Assembly (NCBI RefSeq): GCF_019801465.1
Contig: NZ_JAHVJA010000001.1
Location: 372,001-436,000 of the forward strand
Direction: 5' to 3'
From: Leisingera daeponensis
GTDB lineage: Bacteria; Pseudomonadota; Alphaproteobacteria; Rhodobacterales; Rhodobacteraceae
Length of the DNA: 64,000 nucleotides
This document shows, one piece after another, positions 1 through 12,992 of this stretch (the first letter of the stretch is position 1; each line of letters begins with the position of its first letter). A program made the position numbers and the translations under genes. Below the pieces are notes generated by a model. The model searched no databases. It worked only from the letters and a program-made list of their open reading frames with translations, and was not told the origin of the DNA.

Positions 1-263
1 TGACCTGGCAGATCATGAAGCGCATGGCGCTGATCGACACGGTGACGCTGGTCAACCTGGTGAGCGAGAGCCGTGTGGTGCCGGAATGCCTGGGGCCGGA
101 GTGCACGCCAGAGGCCATTGCCGCCCGGCTGAACGCGCTGGCAGTGAACCCGAGCGCACAACTGGACGCGATGGAACTGACAATGGAGCGCCTTGGACAA
201 GGCGGCGAAGAACCCGGGCTGTGCGCAGCGCGTGCGGTTCTGGACCGCCTGCCCGGGCGTTAA
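1..263 (+). CDS. lpxB: Lipid-A-disaccharide synthase, C-terminal fragment
   Basis: Only the last 87 or so codons are inside the window; the gene begins upstream. The readable tail (TWQIMKRMALIDTVTLVNLV, then SRVVPECLG) matches my memory of the LpxB C-terminus, including the conserved LVNLV...VPE segment. LpxB is the peripheral inner-membrane glycosyltransferase that joins UDP-diacylglucosamine and lipid X to make the lipid A disaccharide. The stop TAA is at 261-263 and a large hairpin begins three bases later. It is convergent with mnmA. The identification rests on the tail only. Confidence 0.8.
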   Translation, partial: TWQIMKRMALIDTVTLVNLVSESRVVPECLGPECTPEAIAARLNALAVNPSAQLDAMELTMERLGQGGEEPGLCAARAVLDRLPGR

Positions 264-265
264 GG

Positions 266-308
266 CAGAAGCGCGCCGGAGGCTGGAGCCTCCGGCGCGC
301 GGCTTCTG
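266..308. terminator. Large hairpin between convergent lpxB and mnmA
   Basis: CAGAAGC (266-272) pairs with GCTTCTG (302-308), and GCGCCGGAGGCT (273-284) pairs with AGCCTCCGGCGC (287-298), leaving a 3-nt bulge at 299-301. It starts just after the lpxB stop. No T-run follows on either strand, so it may act as a 3'-end stabiliser or as a Rho-independent-like stop for both genes. Confidence 0.6.
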
Positions 309-532
309 GTGGCGCGGGCGCTGGCGCACCCGCGCGGAGCTTGCCGCACTGTTGCCGCGGAACACCAATGGTGGGCGCAAGACGCTGTTTTGGAGAGTAT
401 TTTTCTGAGAAGCGCCTAAGGGCAGGTCTGCCCTCAGGCGCCAATCCGATTTTGGTTTGAAGGTGCCGCGTCAAGGACAAGCCGCGCGTGCCGCGCGGAG
501 GCTGCGCCTTCCTTGGCCCGGCGGGGAGGGGA

Positions 533-1678
533 TCAGTATCCGCGCCAGATCCAGCCGCCGCCGAAGATGCGGGAGCCTTCGCTGGCATAGAACACGCAGG
601 CCTGGCCGGGGGAGACGCCTTCCTCAGGGGTCAGCAGCTCAACCTCGGCGGTGGTGTCGCTGAGCGGCCGGATGATTGCCTCGCGCGGGGGGCGGGTGGA
701 GCGGACCTTGACCTTCAGATGCCATTCCTCGCGAGAGGTGAACGGCTCATCGCCCAGCCAGTTGATCTCGCGCACCGGGATGGTGCGGGTTGCCAGCAGC
801 TCCTTGGGGCCGACGACCACCTGCTTCTTGTCCACATCGAGCTTCACCACATAGAGCGGCTCTGACAGGCCGCCGATGCCGAGGCCGCGGCGCTGGCCGA
901 TGGTGTAGTGGATGACGCCCTCGTGGCTGCCCAGAACGCGGCCGTCCGAGTGCACGATCTCGCCGGGTTCCGCTGCGCCGGGGCGCAGCTTCTCGATCAC
1001 GCTGGCATAATCGCCATTGGGCACAAAGCAGATGTCCTGGCTGTCGGGCTTGTCCGCCACCGCCAGCCCGTACTGGGCCGCCATCTCGCGGGTGGCGTCC
1101 TTGGAGGGCAGGTGCCCCAGCGGGAAGCGCAGGTAATCCAGCTGCTCCGGCGTGGTGGAGAACAGGAAATAGCTCTGGTCGCGGTTCGCATCCTCGGCCG
1201 AGTGCAGTTCCGGCCCGTGTTCGCCCATCTTGCGCTGGATGTAATGGCCTGTTGCCATGCAGTCGGCCTCCAGATCCTTGGCCGTTTCCAGGAGGTCTTT
1301 GAACTTCACCCGCTCGTTGCAGCGGATGCAGGGAACAGGAGTAGCTCCCGCCAGATAGCTGTCTGCGAACTCGTCGATCACCGCATCCTTAAAAATGTTC
1401 TCATAATCCAGAACGTAGTGCGGGAAGCCGCGCTCCTCGGCGACTCGCCGCGCGTCGTGGATATCGATGCCGGCACAGCAGGCGCCCTTCTTGGCCAGCG
1501 CTGCGCCGTGGTCGTAAAGCTGCAGCGTGACACCCACCACGTCATAGCCCTGATCGGCCAAATATGCAGCGACAACAGAGCTGTCGACGCCGCCGGACAT
1601 GGCCACCACCACCCGGGTCTCCGAGGGCGGCTTGGCAAAGCCGAGCGAGTTCAGTTCCGGGTCTTGGTCCAGCGCCAT
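533..1678 (-). CDS. mnmA: tRNA-specific 2-thiouridylase MnmA
   Basis: MnmA puts sulfur on C2 of the wobble uridine in tRNA-Lys, -Glu and -Gln, taking it from a persulfide relay. The 381-residue product has the ATP-pyrophosphatase loop [10 protein letters not shown] near residues 25-34. The two catalytic cysteines lie in [11 protein letters not shown] and SQDICFVP, and the GHYIQRK and [10 protein letters not shown] motifs are present. Length is normal for the family (about 360-390). The start at 1678 is the only ATG well upstream of the P-loop. It is divergent from sciP and convergent with lpxB. Confidence 0.96.
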   Translation of the reverse strand: MALDQDPELNSLGFAKPPSETRVVVAMSGGVDSSVVAAYLADQGYDVVGVTLQLYDHGAALAKKGACCAGIDIHDARRVAEERGFPHYVLDYENIFKDAVIDEFADSYLAGATPVPCIRCNERVKFKDLLETAKDLEADCMATGHYIQRKMGEHGPELHSAEDANRDQSYFLFSTTPEQLDYLRFPLGHLPSKDATREMAAQYGLAVADKPDSQDICFVPNGDYASVIEKLRPGAAEPGEIVHSDGRVLGSHEGVIHYTIGQRRGLGIGGLSEPLYVVKLDVDKKQVVVGPKELLATRTIPVREINWLGDEPFTSREEWHLKVKVRSTRPPREAIIRPLSDTTAEVELLTPEEGVSPGQACVFYASEGSRIFGGGWIWRGY

Positions 1679-1826
1679 GGGGCAGCTCCTAAAGGCAAGG
1701 GGGCAGGCGCCGCAGAATATAGGAAAATCCTAAGGACTCTCAAGGGGCGTGGTTCACGCGCCGTTAAGCCTGTTCGGAAATTCTGGTGTCAGACCCCAAC
1801 GAACAAGATCTTCAGAGGGAAGAAGA

Positions 1827-2114
1827 ATGTTTTTGAAGAAAGTCGATGGCCCGCGGGCTGTCACCCTGCCGGACGGCACCATCATGACCCGGGCGGATCT
1901 GCCGCCGGAAACCACCAAGCGCTGGGTGGCCTCGCGCAAGGCGGCGGTTGTGCGCGGTGTGCTTTACGGGCTGCTTCCCCAGAAGGAAGCGATGCGCCGC
2001 TACGGCCTGAGCGAGGAGGAGTTCCGCAGCTGGGTCGCGGCGGTTGCCGACCATGGCGAAGAGGCCCTGAAAACCACACGCCTCAAGAAATTCCGCGACC
2101 AGGACGCAAAATAG
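1827..2114 (+). CDS. sciP: SciP-like CtrA inhibitor (DUF1153)
   Basis: A 95-residue protein with the DUF1153 signature: PRAVTLPDGTIMTRADLPP, then RWVASRKAAVV and the helix-turn-helix-like YGLSEEEFRSW. In Caulobacter the DUF1153 protein SciP binds CtrA and/or its promoters and blocks transcription activation without preventing CtrA binding. The ATG at 1827 is preceded by GGGAAGAAG; an upstream in-frame ATG at 1749 would add a low-quality 26-residue leader. The gene sits 117 bp upstream of ctrA on the same strand, so regulator and inhibitor are neighbours. The family call is firm; activity here is inferred. Confidence 0.88.
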   Translation: MFLKKVDGPRAVTLPDGTIMTRADLPPETTKRWVASRKAAVVRGVLYGLLPQKEAMRRYGLSEEEFRSWVAAVADHGEEALKTTRLKKFRDQDAK

Positions 2115-2144
2115 AAAGCGCCGCCCTTGAGTTGTATTTGGAAA

Positions 2145-2191
2145 TTAACCATCATGGTAACGAGGCATTAACTTTTTTCCACCAAGGTTAA
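2145..2191 (+). promoter_or_regulatory. Cluster of TTAA boxes upstream of ctrA (putative CtrA autoregulation)
   Basis: Three TTAA tetranucleotides occur at 2145, 2168 and 2188. The first is inside the near-palindrome TTAACCATCATGGTAA (2145-2160); the last is in GGTTAACG. TTAACC is the CtrA half-site in alphaproteobacteria. Spacings are not the textbook TTAA-N7-TTAA, so this is a candidate. It lies 41-87 bp before the ctrA ATG, where autoregulation would act. Confidence 0.45.
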
Positions 2192-2231
2192 CGCGACCTG
2201 AGGGAAACAGTGTACAGGCGGAGAAAATAAT

Positions 2232-2951
2232 ATGCGCATTCTGCTGGTTGAGGATGATCCGACCACGGCAAAAAGCATCGAACTGATGCTGACCCATGCC
2301 AACCTGAACGTTTACACGACGGATTTGGGGGAAGAAGGGATCGATCTGGCCAAACTTTATGACTACGACCTGATCCTGCTGGATCTGGGGCTGCCGGATA
2401 TGAACGGCCATGAGGTGCTGCGCCAGCTGCGCATGTCCCGTATCGAAACACCGATCCTGATCCTGTCCGGTGCCGACGATACCGACAACAAGATCAAGGG
2501 CTTCGGCTTCGGGGCGGACGACTATCTGACCAAACCCTTCCACCGCGAGGAACTGGTGGCGCGGATCCATGCGATCATCCGCCGCTCCAAGGGCCATTCG
2601 CAGTCGATCATCAAGACCGGCAAGATCGCGGTCAACCTGGATGCCAAAACGGTGGAGGCCGGCGGCAAGGCGGTGCATCTGACCGGCAAGGAATACCAGA
2701 TGCTGGAGCTTCTGTCGCTGCGCAAGGGCACGACGCTGACCAAGGAGATGTTCCTGAACCACCTCTATGGCGGCATGGACGAGCCGGAACTGAAGATTAT
2801 CGACGTCTTCATCTGCAAGTTGCGCAAGAAACTCAGCAACGCAACGGACGGCGAAAACTATATCGAAACGGTTTGGGGCCGCGGCTATGTTCTGCGCGAC
2901 CCGCAGGAGGATCATATGGCAGGCGGTCAGCGGATGGCTGTCGGCGCCTGA
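2232..2951 (+). CDS. ctrA: Cell-cycle/motility response regulator CtrA
   Basis: A 239-residue OmpR-type regulator. The receiver domain (1-120) has acidic residues E7, D8 and D9, phosphoacceptor D51 in LLDLGLPD, and K in the LTKPF motif. The winged-helix domain runs from about 125 to 225 and ends [10 protein letters not shown]. It matches CtrA over its length, including [21 protein letters not shown] and [21 protein letters not shown]. In Rhodobacterales CtrA is usually non-essential and controls flagella and gene transfer agent genes; a candidate target promoter is at 40663 in this window. The C-terminus ends in small hydrophobic residues (VGA), as in CtrA proteins degraded by ClpXP. Confidence 0.97.
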   Translation: MRILLVEDDPTTAKSIELMLTHANLNVYTTDLGEEGIDLAKLYDYDLILLDLGLPDMNGHEVLRQLRMSRIETPILILSGADDTDNKIKGFGFGADDYLTKPFHREELVARIHAIIRRSKGHSQSIIKTGKIAVNLDAKTVEAGGKAVHLTGKEYQMLELLSLRKGTTLTKEMFLNHLYGGMDEPELKIIDVFICKLRKKLSNATDGENYIETVWGRGYVLRDPQEDHMAGGQRMAVGA

Positions 2952-2959
2952 AAGGATGA

Positions 2960-7458
<4,499 letters not shown>

Positions 7459-7475
7459 GCGGATCTCGCGCGTTT

Positions 7476-7523
7476 GTTCTCTTGAGGTGTTCCTTTTCGT
7501 TCGCAAATGTTCTCAAAAAGTTC
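7476..7523 (+). promoter_or_regulatory. Phased GTTC array with a LexA-type box
   Basis: GTTC occurs five times on this strand, at 7476, 7489, 7499, 7509 and 7520, the last four 10-11 bp apart. The final pair is a GTTC-N7-GTTC box (7509-7523), the LexA operator described for Rhodobacter-type alphaproteobacteria. It lies between recG and the 40-codon gene at 7607, 84 bp before that ATG. Confidence 0.65.
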
Positions 7524-7606
7524 TTTACAGGTGCTCCAGAAAATGAGAACAAAGAGGCAACAAGATTGCCTGAGAGCAGCGACGCAGACTGGAGGAGGCC
7601 CGAGCC

Positions 7607-7729
7607 ATGATTGCACAGATCAAGACCACCATTCAAAACGCCCATTCGACCCTGCTGCAGGACGCCATCGGCGCGGCCTCGCTGATGGTGATGCTGGTGG
7701 CGGCGCTGCATCTTCCGGGGCTGTTCTGA
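7607..7729 (+). CDS. Small single-span membrane protein, putatively SOS-induced
   Basis: A 40-residue product, MIAQIKTTIQNAHSTLLQDA followed by a hydrophobic segment (GAASLMVMLVAALHLPGLF). It has an amphipathic N-terminal half and one transmembrane helix (about 21-39). A strong GGAGGAGG ribosome site ends 8 bases before the ATG. A GTTC-N7-GTTC LexA-type box lies upstream. Size, topology and promoter resemble Caulobacter SidA, a 29-residue SOS-induced inner-membrane division inhibitor, though I see no sequence identity to it. I do not know a named family. A hairpin at 7901-7936 is the likely downstream terminator. Confidence 0.65.
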   Translation: MIAQIKTTIQNAHSTLLQDAIGAASLMVMLVAALHLPGLF

Positions 7730-7900
7730 CACCCGTACCGTATTCCTGAATGCCTCTGCTGTGCCGGGCCGGCCCTTTCCTGTCCCGGACTGTTTCCGGG
7801 GATCATCCGCCTGTCCCGATCCCCATTGGCCCGATCTTCGGCTGAATTGCCTGTAGATCCTGCCTGGCCCGCCCGGGTCCCGCACCGCAGAGCATGACTG

Positions 7901-7936
7901 CCGCCGCCATCTGCCCGGATGTGCGGCGGTTTTTTC
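7901..7936 (+). terminator. Rho-independent terminator
   Basis: CCGCCGC with CATC pairs with GATG and GCGGCGG, followed by TTTTTT at about 7930. The 170 bp between the small membrane gene and this hairpin hold no gene I can support; the hairpin may end that transcript. Confidence 0.7.
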
Positions 7937-8025
7937 ATACTGGACAGGGGGATGCCGCCGATCGCCTCCGTCCGGAAACGGAATGGCGCGCTCTGCAGTT
8001 TGTTTCGTCTGTAATGGGGCTGGCT

Positions 8026-8478
8026 TTAAGCGCACTGCTCCTTGGCGGCGGTCTGCATGGCTTCCAGCGTCGCCTCCAGTGCCAGCATGATCGAGGCATG
8101 GCGGTTCTTAAATTCGCGCGCGGGCTGTAGCACTTCCAGGCCGTCAAACGGGGCCTCCGGCACCGGGCCGTCCTGGGTCAGCATGGCCTTCAGCTGATCG
8201 CGGGCCGTCTCCACCTCGGCCAGCGAACGGCCGATCACATTGGCGCCCACCACCGCCGCTGAAGCCTGACCCAGCGCACAGGCTTTCACGTCCTGACCGA
8301 ACTCCGTGATCCGGCCGTCCTCAACTGTGATGTCGACGGTGACAGCAGAGCCGCAAAGCGGCGAACGCTTCTTGACCGTGGCGTCCGGCGCCTCGAGCCG
8401 GTCCAGATGCGGAATGTCGGCGGCCAGCGCCAGAATGCGCGAGGAATAAAGCTTGATCAGATCATTATCGCCAGACAT
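8026..8478 (-). CDS. NifU/IscU-like iron-sulfur cluster scaffold protein
   Basis: A 150-residue SufU/IscU N-terminal-type protein. Two of the expected ligand cysteines are visible, in RSPLCGSAVTVD and DVKACALGQASAAVV. At the place of the third (KCA in IscU/SufU) this protein reads NRHASIMLAL, so His stands in for Cys; a lone Cys occurs at the extreme C-terminus (KEQCA). It probably carries nascent Fe-S clusters or has a related trafficking role. GGGAAAG precedes the ATG at 8478; an ATG seven codons upstream (8499) has no ribosome site. It is divergent from hisI. Confidence 0.8.
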   Translation of the reverse strand: MSGDNDLIKLYSSRILALAADIPHLDRLEAPDATVKKRSPLCGSAVTVDITVEDGRITEFGQDVKACALGQASAAVVGANVIGRSLAEVETARDQLKAMLTQDGPVPEAPFDGLEVLQPAREFKNRHASIMLALEATLEAMQTAAKEQCA

Positions 8479-8555
8479 CGCTTTCCCGGTCTTTCCCATT
8501 TTGCAGGTTCCCCATACATAGGGAGCCGAACAGCAGATGCAAAAGGTTTTTAGCC

Positions 8556-8915
8556 ATGTCCTTTGATCCCGCCAGCCTGACTTACAATGACGCCGGGCTG
8601 ATCCCCTGCATTGCTCAGGACGACACCTCCGGCGAGGTTCTGATGATGGCCTGGATGAATGCCGATGCCGTGGCGCGCACGCTGGAGACCGGGCGGGTTA
8701 CCTATTGGTCGCGTTCACGCCAGTCGTTCTGGGTAAAGGGCGAGACGTCCGGCCATGTGCAGGAACTGATCGATTTGCGCGTCGACTGCGACCGCGATTG
8801 CCTTCTGGCGCTGGTGCGCCAGACCGGGGCGGCCTGCCACACCAACCGGCGGGCCTGTTTCTATACCGCGGTGCGGGACGGGGAAGAGGTCGAACTGATG
8901 AGGCCAATGGAATAA
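8556..8915 (+). CDS. hisI: Phosphoribosyl-AMP cyclohydrolase HisI
   Basis: Third step of histidine synthesis: hydrolytic opening of the purine ring of phosphoribosyl-AMP. The 119-residue protein is a stand-alone cyclohydrolase without a HisE domain. The metal-binding segment is complete: DLRVDCDRDCLLALV and GAACHTNRRACFY supply the conserved cysteines, with MMAWMN and GRVTYWSRSRQSFWVKGE ahead of it. It is not in a his operon here; neighbours are unrelated. A dispersed 'GCCTCCGGCGGG' element begins 17 bp after the stop. Confidence 0.96.
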   Translation: MSFDPASLTYNDAGLIPCIAQDDTSGEVLMMAWMNADAVARTLETGRVTYWSRSRQSFWVKGETSGHVQELIDLRVDCDRDCLLALVRQTGAACHTNRRACFYTAVRDGEEVELMRPME

Positions 8916-8931
8916 CGGCCGTGGCGGGCCG

Positions 8932-8969
8932 TGCCTCCGGCGGGAATTTTTTCAGGAAGAAGAAGGCGG
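8932..8969 (+). repeat. Dispersed GCCTCCGGCGGG element, copy 1
   Basis: Reads TGCCTCCGGCGGGAATTTTT and continues to AAGAAGGCGG. A near copy stands at 63698-63737. I recall this 3'-end element as very common in Roseobacter-group genomes. It lies between convergent hisI and gluQ and includes the gluQ stop codon. Confidence 0.55.
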
Positions 8970-9812
8970 CAGGCCCACCATTTCGCGGATGTCTTGCGGG
9001 GTAGCGCCCTCGGCGCGGTACTTGGCAATGGCGCGGGCGTCATCGCGCTTGGCGAGGCGTCTGCCGCTTTCATCACGGATCAGGCGATGGTGGTGATAGA
9101 CGGGCGCGGGCAGCCCCAGCAGGCTTTGCAGCAGCACGTGGATCTGGGTGGCTTCGAACAGGTCGGCACCGCGTACCGCGTGCGTGATTCCCTGGTCTGC
9201 GTCGTCGACCACCACGGACAGGTGGTAGGAACCGCCCATATTGCGGCGCACCAGGATGATGTCGCCAACGGCCGAGATCAGCTGTTCCGGATCCAGATGA
9301 TGCGTGCCGTCATGATCCGGCCCGGTTTCGGTGAAGCTTCCCGGCTCTGCGGCCCGGACGGCCTTTTCCATATTCAGCCGGATCACGTCGCGGCCGGAAG
9401 CCGCGCCAGGCAGGCGGCCGCGGCAGGTGCCTGGATAGATGCGGCCGTCGGGGCCGAATTGCGGCATCCCTTCCTGCGGAGCCCCTGCAGCGGCCTCGAT
9501 ATCGGCGCGGTTGCAGCGGCAGGGGTAGGTGAGGCCCATGGCGGTCAGCTGCTCCATTGCTGCCTGATAGCGCGGCAGCCGGTCGGACTGGCGCATGACC
9601 GGTTGCGGCCACCGGAGTCCGAGCCACTCCAAATCCCCGTAAATCTGCGCCTCCCACTCCGGCCGCGCGCGTGACTGGTCGATATCCTCGATGCGCAGCA
9701 GAAAAGTGCCGCCTTCCGCCACGGCCATATCATGCGCCAGCAAGGCGGAATAGGCATGCCCCAGGTGCAGCGGTCCGGTTGGCGACGGTGCAAAACGTGT
9801 AGTGAATGTCAC
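8952..9812 (-). CDS. gluQ: Glutamyl-Q tRNA(Asp) synthetase
   Basis: A truncated class I glutamyl-tRNA synthetase that charges queuosine at position 34 of tRNA-Asp with glutamate. At 286 residues it has only the catalytic fold and no anticodon-binding domain, which marks GluQ-RS rather than GltX. The HIGH-type motif is PTGPLHLGHA (11-20), the zinc-like CRCNRADI segment is present, and RRLAKRD replaces KMSKS. Its ATG overlaps the stop of the upstream methyltransferase gene by 4 bp, so the two are cotranslated. Confidence 0.93.
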   Translation of the reverse strand: MTFTTRFAPSPTGPLHLGHAYSALLAHDMAVAEGGTFLLRIEDIDQSRARPEWEAQIYGDLEWLGLRWPQPVMRQSDRLPRYQAAMEQLTAMGLTYPCRCNRADIEAAAGAPQEGMPQFGPDGRIYPGTCRGRLPGAASGRDVIRLNMEKAVRAAEPGSFTETGPDHDGTHHLDPEQLISAVGDIILVRRNMGGSYHLSVVVDDADQGITHAVRGADLFEATQIHVLLQSLLGLPAPVYHHHRLIRDESGRRLAKRDDARAIAKYRAEGATPQDIREMVGLPPSSS

Positions 9813-10423
9813 GCTTTCTCAATTACATAGACGGTGGACTTCAGGTTGATGCCGGGCAGGTGATCCCCGTGTTCCCGGAATAGCAGCCGTGCGGCCGAAC
9901 AGTCCAGCCATTCATTGAGCTTGCCGGTGTAGGCCCGGTCCTCCAGCGCATGATCGTTGTAGGAAAAGGCAAACAGCCCCTTGCGGTCCAGCCCGCGCAT
10001 GATCACGTCAAAGGCGGCGGGCGGTGCTGCGCCGGTGCCCAGTACGCCGCAGCCGACGATCGCGCGGTAGGTGCCGGGTTTGACCGGTGCTTTGTCGGTG
10101 ACATCCAGTTCGGACAGGTTCCTGTAGGCCCCTTTGTTCCGTGCCTTGGCCAGCATCTCGGGGGACGGTTCCAGCCCGTCGACCACGTTGTAGCCGGCCG
10201 CGCGCAGCGCCAGGCCTGCAAGGCCGGTGCCGCAGCCGAAATCGAGGATCGGCGTGTCCGGCTCCGGCAGGTATTTCCACAGCGCCGCAGCGATCCGCGC
10301 CGGCGTTGCATAACCATTCTCCGCAATTTCAGCGTCATATGAGGCGGCCCAGCGGTCATAGTGGTCGCGGGTCGCCTCCTGGCTGGTAAGGCCGTAGGAT
10401 TTACCGAGGAATTTTTCGCTCAT
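9809..10423 (-). CDS. Class I SAM-dependent methyltransferase
   Basis: A 204-residue Rossmann-fold methyltransferase. The SAM-binding glycine motif is ILDFGCGTGLAGLALR (about 59-74), followed by the acidic GLEPSPEML and a VGCGVLG motif IV. The N-terminus (TSQEATRDHYDRWAASYDAE) is like UbiE/WBSCR27-type enzymes. The substrate cannot be told from sequence. It is coupled to gluQ by a 4-bp overlap; whether this reflects a joint tRNA role is unknown. Confidence 0.85.
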   Translation of the reverse strand: MSEKFLGKSYGLTSQEATRDHYDRWAASYDAEIAENGYATPARIAAALWKYLPEPDTPILDFGCGTGLAGLALRAAGYNVVDGLEPSPEMLAKARNKGAYRNLSELDVTDKAPVKPGTYRAIVGCGVLGTGAAPPAAFDVIMRGLDRKGLFAFSYNDHALEDRAYTGKLNEWLDCSAARLLFREHGDHLPGINLKSTVYVIEKA

Positions 10424-10456
10424 GCAACAATTCTAGACACGCGGTTTGCGCAGCGT

Positions 10457-11812
10457 CTAGGAAAAGTTGCTGAGCCACTCCTGCCAGACCTGTTTTGCCC
10501 TGTCGGTATAGGCCTTGTAGCGGTCCTTGCGGCCGCGGCGGCCGCCCTTGAGGCCGTCGACCGGGCGGAACAGGCCGAAGTTCACGTTCATCGGCTGGAA
10601 GGTCTTGGCCTCGGCACCGCCGGTGATGTGGTGGATCAGCGCGCCCATGGCACTGTCCTGCGGCACTTCGGGAAGCTCCCGGCCGAGGATCTCAGCAGCG
10701 GCCAGACGGCCCGCCAGCAGGCCCATGGCAGCACTTTCAACATAGCCCTCAACCCCGGTGATCTGACCGGCAAAGCGGATGTTCGGCTTCGACTTCAGCC
10801 GCATCTGCGCGTCCAGCAGGGTGGGCGAGTTGATGAAGGTATTGCGGTGGATGCCGCCAAGCCGGGCAAAGCTGGCGTTCTCCAGCCCCGGGATCATCTT
10901 GAACACTTCGGTCTGGGCGCCGTATTTCATCTTGGTCTGGAAGCCAACGATGTTGAACAGCGTCCCCAGCGCGTTGTCGCGGCGCAGTTGCACCACCGCA
11001 TGAGCCTTGACGTCCGGCTGGTGCGGATTGGTCAGTCCTACCGGCTTCATCGGCCCGTGGCGCAGGGTTTCGCGGCCGCGTTCCGCCATCACCTCGATCG
11101 GCAGGCAGCCGTCGAAATATCCAGCGGTCTCGCCCTCGTGGAATTCGGTCTTGTCGGCGGCCAGCAGGGCGTCGATGAAGGCCTCGTACTGGTCCTTCGT
11201 CATCGGGCAGTTGAGGTAGGCGGTGCGCTCTTCCTCGGTTTCGCCCTTGTCGTAGCGCGACTGCATCCAGGCTTGGCTCATGTCGATCGACTCGGCGTAG
11301 ACGATCGGCGCAATAGCGTCGAAGAAGGCGAGCGCCTCGGCGCCGGTCTCGGCCTGGATCGCCTTGCCCAGTTCCGGCGAGGTCAGCGGGCCGGTGGCAA
11401 AGATCCAGTGGCCCTCCGCGGGCAATTCGGTGACCTCCTCATAAGAGACAGACACATTCGGATGCGCCTTCAGCTTGGCGGTCACGGATTCGGCGAAGGG
11501 TTCGCGGTCCACGGCCAAGGCGCCGCCGGCGGGCAGCCGGTGTTCATCCGCGGTGGTCATGATCAGCCCGTTGGCAGCACGCATTTCCCAGTGCAGCAGG
11601 CCGACCGCGTTCTGCTCGTCATCATCGGAGCGGAAGGAATTGGAGCAAACCATTTCACCCAGGTTGCCGGTCTGGTGGGCAAAGGTCTCCACTTTGGGGC
11701 GCATTTCGTGGATTACCACAGTGACGCCCATGTTTGCCGCCTGCCAGGCCGCTTCCGAGCCGGCCATGCCGCCGCCCACGATATGCAGTGTTTTTGCCGA
11801 ATGATCTGTCAT
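10457..11812 (-). CDS. trmFO: Folate/FAD-dependent tRNA (uracil-54-C5)-methyltransferase TrmFO
   Basis: TrmFO makes m5U54 (ribothymidine) in the T-loop, using methylene-tetrahydrofolate and FADH2. The 451-residue protein opens with the FAD motif [15 protein letters not shown] and contains [28 protein letters not shown] and [11 protein letters not shown], which are diagnostic of TrmFO (Gid) and separate it from MnmG. Start 11812 gives the family length; the frame stays open 62 codons upstream but that leader is not protein-like. The 336 bp upstream (11813-12148) hold no gene I can support, only an AT-richer stretch near 12100-12150. Confidence 0.96.
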   Translation of the reverse strand: MTDHSAKTLHIVGGGMAGSEAAWQAANMGVTVVIHEMRPKVETFAHQTGNLGEMVCSNSFRSDDDEQNAVGLLHWEMRAANGLIMTTADEHRLPAGGALAVDREPFAESVTAKLKAHPNVSVSYEEVTELPAEGHWIFATGPLTSPELGKAIQAETGAEALAFFDAIAPIVYAESIDMSQAWMQSRYDKGETEEERTAYLNCPMTKDQYEAFIDALLAADKTEFHEGETAGYFDGCLPIEVMAERGRETLRHGPMKPVGLTNPHQPDVKAHAVVQLRRDNALGTLFNIVGFQTKMKYGAQTEVFKMIPGLENASFARLGGIHRNTFINSPTLLDAQMRLKSKPNIRFAGQITGVEGYVESAAMGLLAGRLAAAEILGRELPEVPQDSAMGALIHHITGGAEAKTFQPMNVNFGLFRPVDGLKGGRRGRKDRYKAYTDRAKQVWQEWLSNFS

Positions 11813-12148
11813 GCCCGCCACATAGGACAGGGGGCGGGCCGGTGCAACAGGGATGGGCGTTTCCGGCATGCTCTCAGGGGCGGCCGGATGCATAATTAGG
11901 GTTGCGGGTTTGAAGGTAAATTTGGGGCCGCCGCTGCGGGAATGGATCACCGGGGTGAGAGAGCCGGTTGGAGGGACCCTTCCGCAGCAGCAGCCCAAAT
12001 TGTGCGGGCCGGTGACTGCTCAGCGGCCTTGCCCAATCTTTGCCATCTTTCCGCCCGAATTGAAAGGCGGTCGTTTGGCCCATTACGGAAACACTACGTT
12101 CCTATTGGTAAACAAAGGCTAAAGCTTTCCGTTAATTTTCGGAAAATT

Positions 12149-12934
12149 TCACTCCTGCCAGTCGGGCGCGCGTTTTTCAATGAAGGCGGCCATGCCTTCG
12201 ATAGTGTCGCGGTACATCAGGTTCTCGACGATCACCCCGCTGGTATAGGCGTAGGCCTGATCCAGCGGCATCTGCAGCTGTTGATAAAACGCCTGCTTGC
12301 CGATCTTCACCGCAGCTCCCAGTTTCGAGGCAATGGTTTCGGCCAGCCGGTTGGTTTCCGCCTCCAGCTGGTCCAGCGGCACGGCGCGGTTGGCCAGCCC
12401 CAGTTCGACGGCGCGGGCGGCGTCGATGAACTCCCCCGTTGTCAGCAGCTCAAACGCCTGCTTGCGCGGGATGTTGCGCGACAGGGCCACCATTGGGGTG
12501 GAGCAGAACAGGCCGATGTTCACCCCGTTGACGCCAAACTTCGTGCCTTCCGCAGTCACCGCCAGATCGCAGGAGGCAACCAGCTGGCAGCCCGCTGCGG
12601 TGGCGATGCCGTGAACCTGGGCGATCACCGGCTGGGGCAGGGACTGCAGGCCGGTCATCACGCTGGTGCAGCGGGCAAACAGATCCTGGAAGTATGCCTT
12701 GCCGCCATCTGCGCCCGCACGGCCTGCAGTCATCTGCTTAATGTCATGGCCGGCGCAGAAACCTTTGCCGGTGCCGGACAGGATCACCACCTTGACGCTG
12801 CTGTCTTCGCGCAGCGCCTCGATCTGTTCCTGCAGCGCTGCCAGCATCTCATCCGACAGGGCGTTCAGCTTCTCCGGCGTGTTCATTGTCAGCCGGGCGA
12901 TACTCCCAGTGTCGCAACGTTCCAGAATTGCCAT
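12149..12934 (-). CDS. Enoyl-CoA hydratase/isomerase family protein
   Basis: A 261-residue crotonase-fold enzyme. The oxyanion-hole segments are FCAGHDIKQM (about 57-66) and VHGIATAAGCQLVASCDLAV (about 107-126). Family members hydrate or isomerise acyl-CoA double bonds, but specificity varies widely. The usual second catalytic Glu region reads TKFGVNGVNIGLFCSTPMVAL, like the ECHDC3 type, in which classical hydratase activity is uncertain. It is divergent from a hotdog thioesterase with 58 bp between the starts, which fits a shared acyl-CoA role. Confidence 0.85.
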   Translation of the reverse strand: MAILERCDTGSIARLTMNTPEKLNALSDEMLAALQEQIEALREDSSVKVVILSGTGKGFCAGHDIKQMTAGRAGADGGKAYFQDLFARCTSVMTGLQSLPQPVIAQVHGIATAAGCQLVASCDLAVTAEGTKFGVNGVNIGLFCSTPMVALSRNIPRKQAFELLTTGEFIDAARAVELGLANRAVPLDQLEAETNRLAETIASKLGAAVKIGKQAFYQQLQMPLDQAYAYTSGVIVENLMYRDTIEGMAAFIEKRAPDWQE

Positions 12935-12992
12935 CTTGCTCTCCTCCCAAGGGTTGCGGCAACTCTAATCAGCGTGAAAGGAAAGGAAAAGC

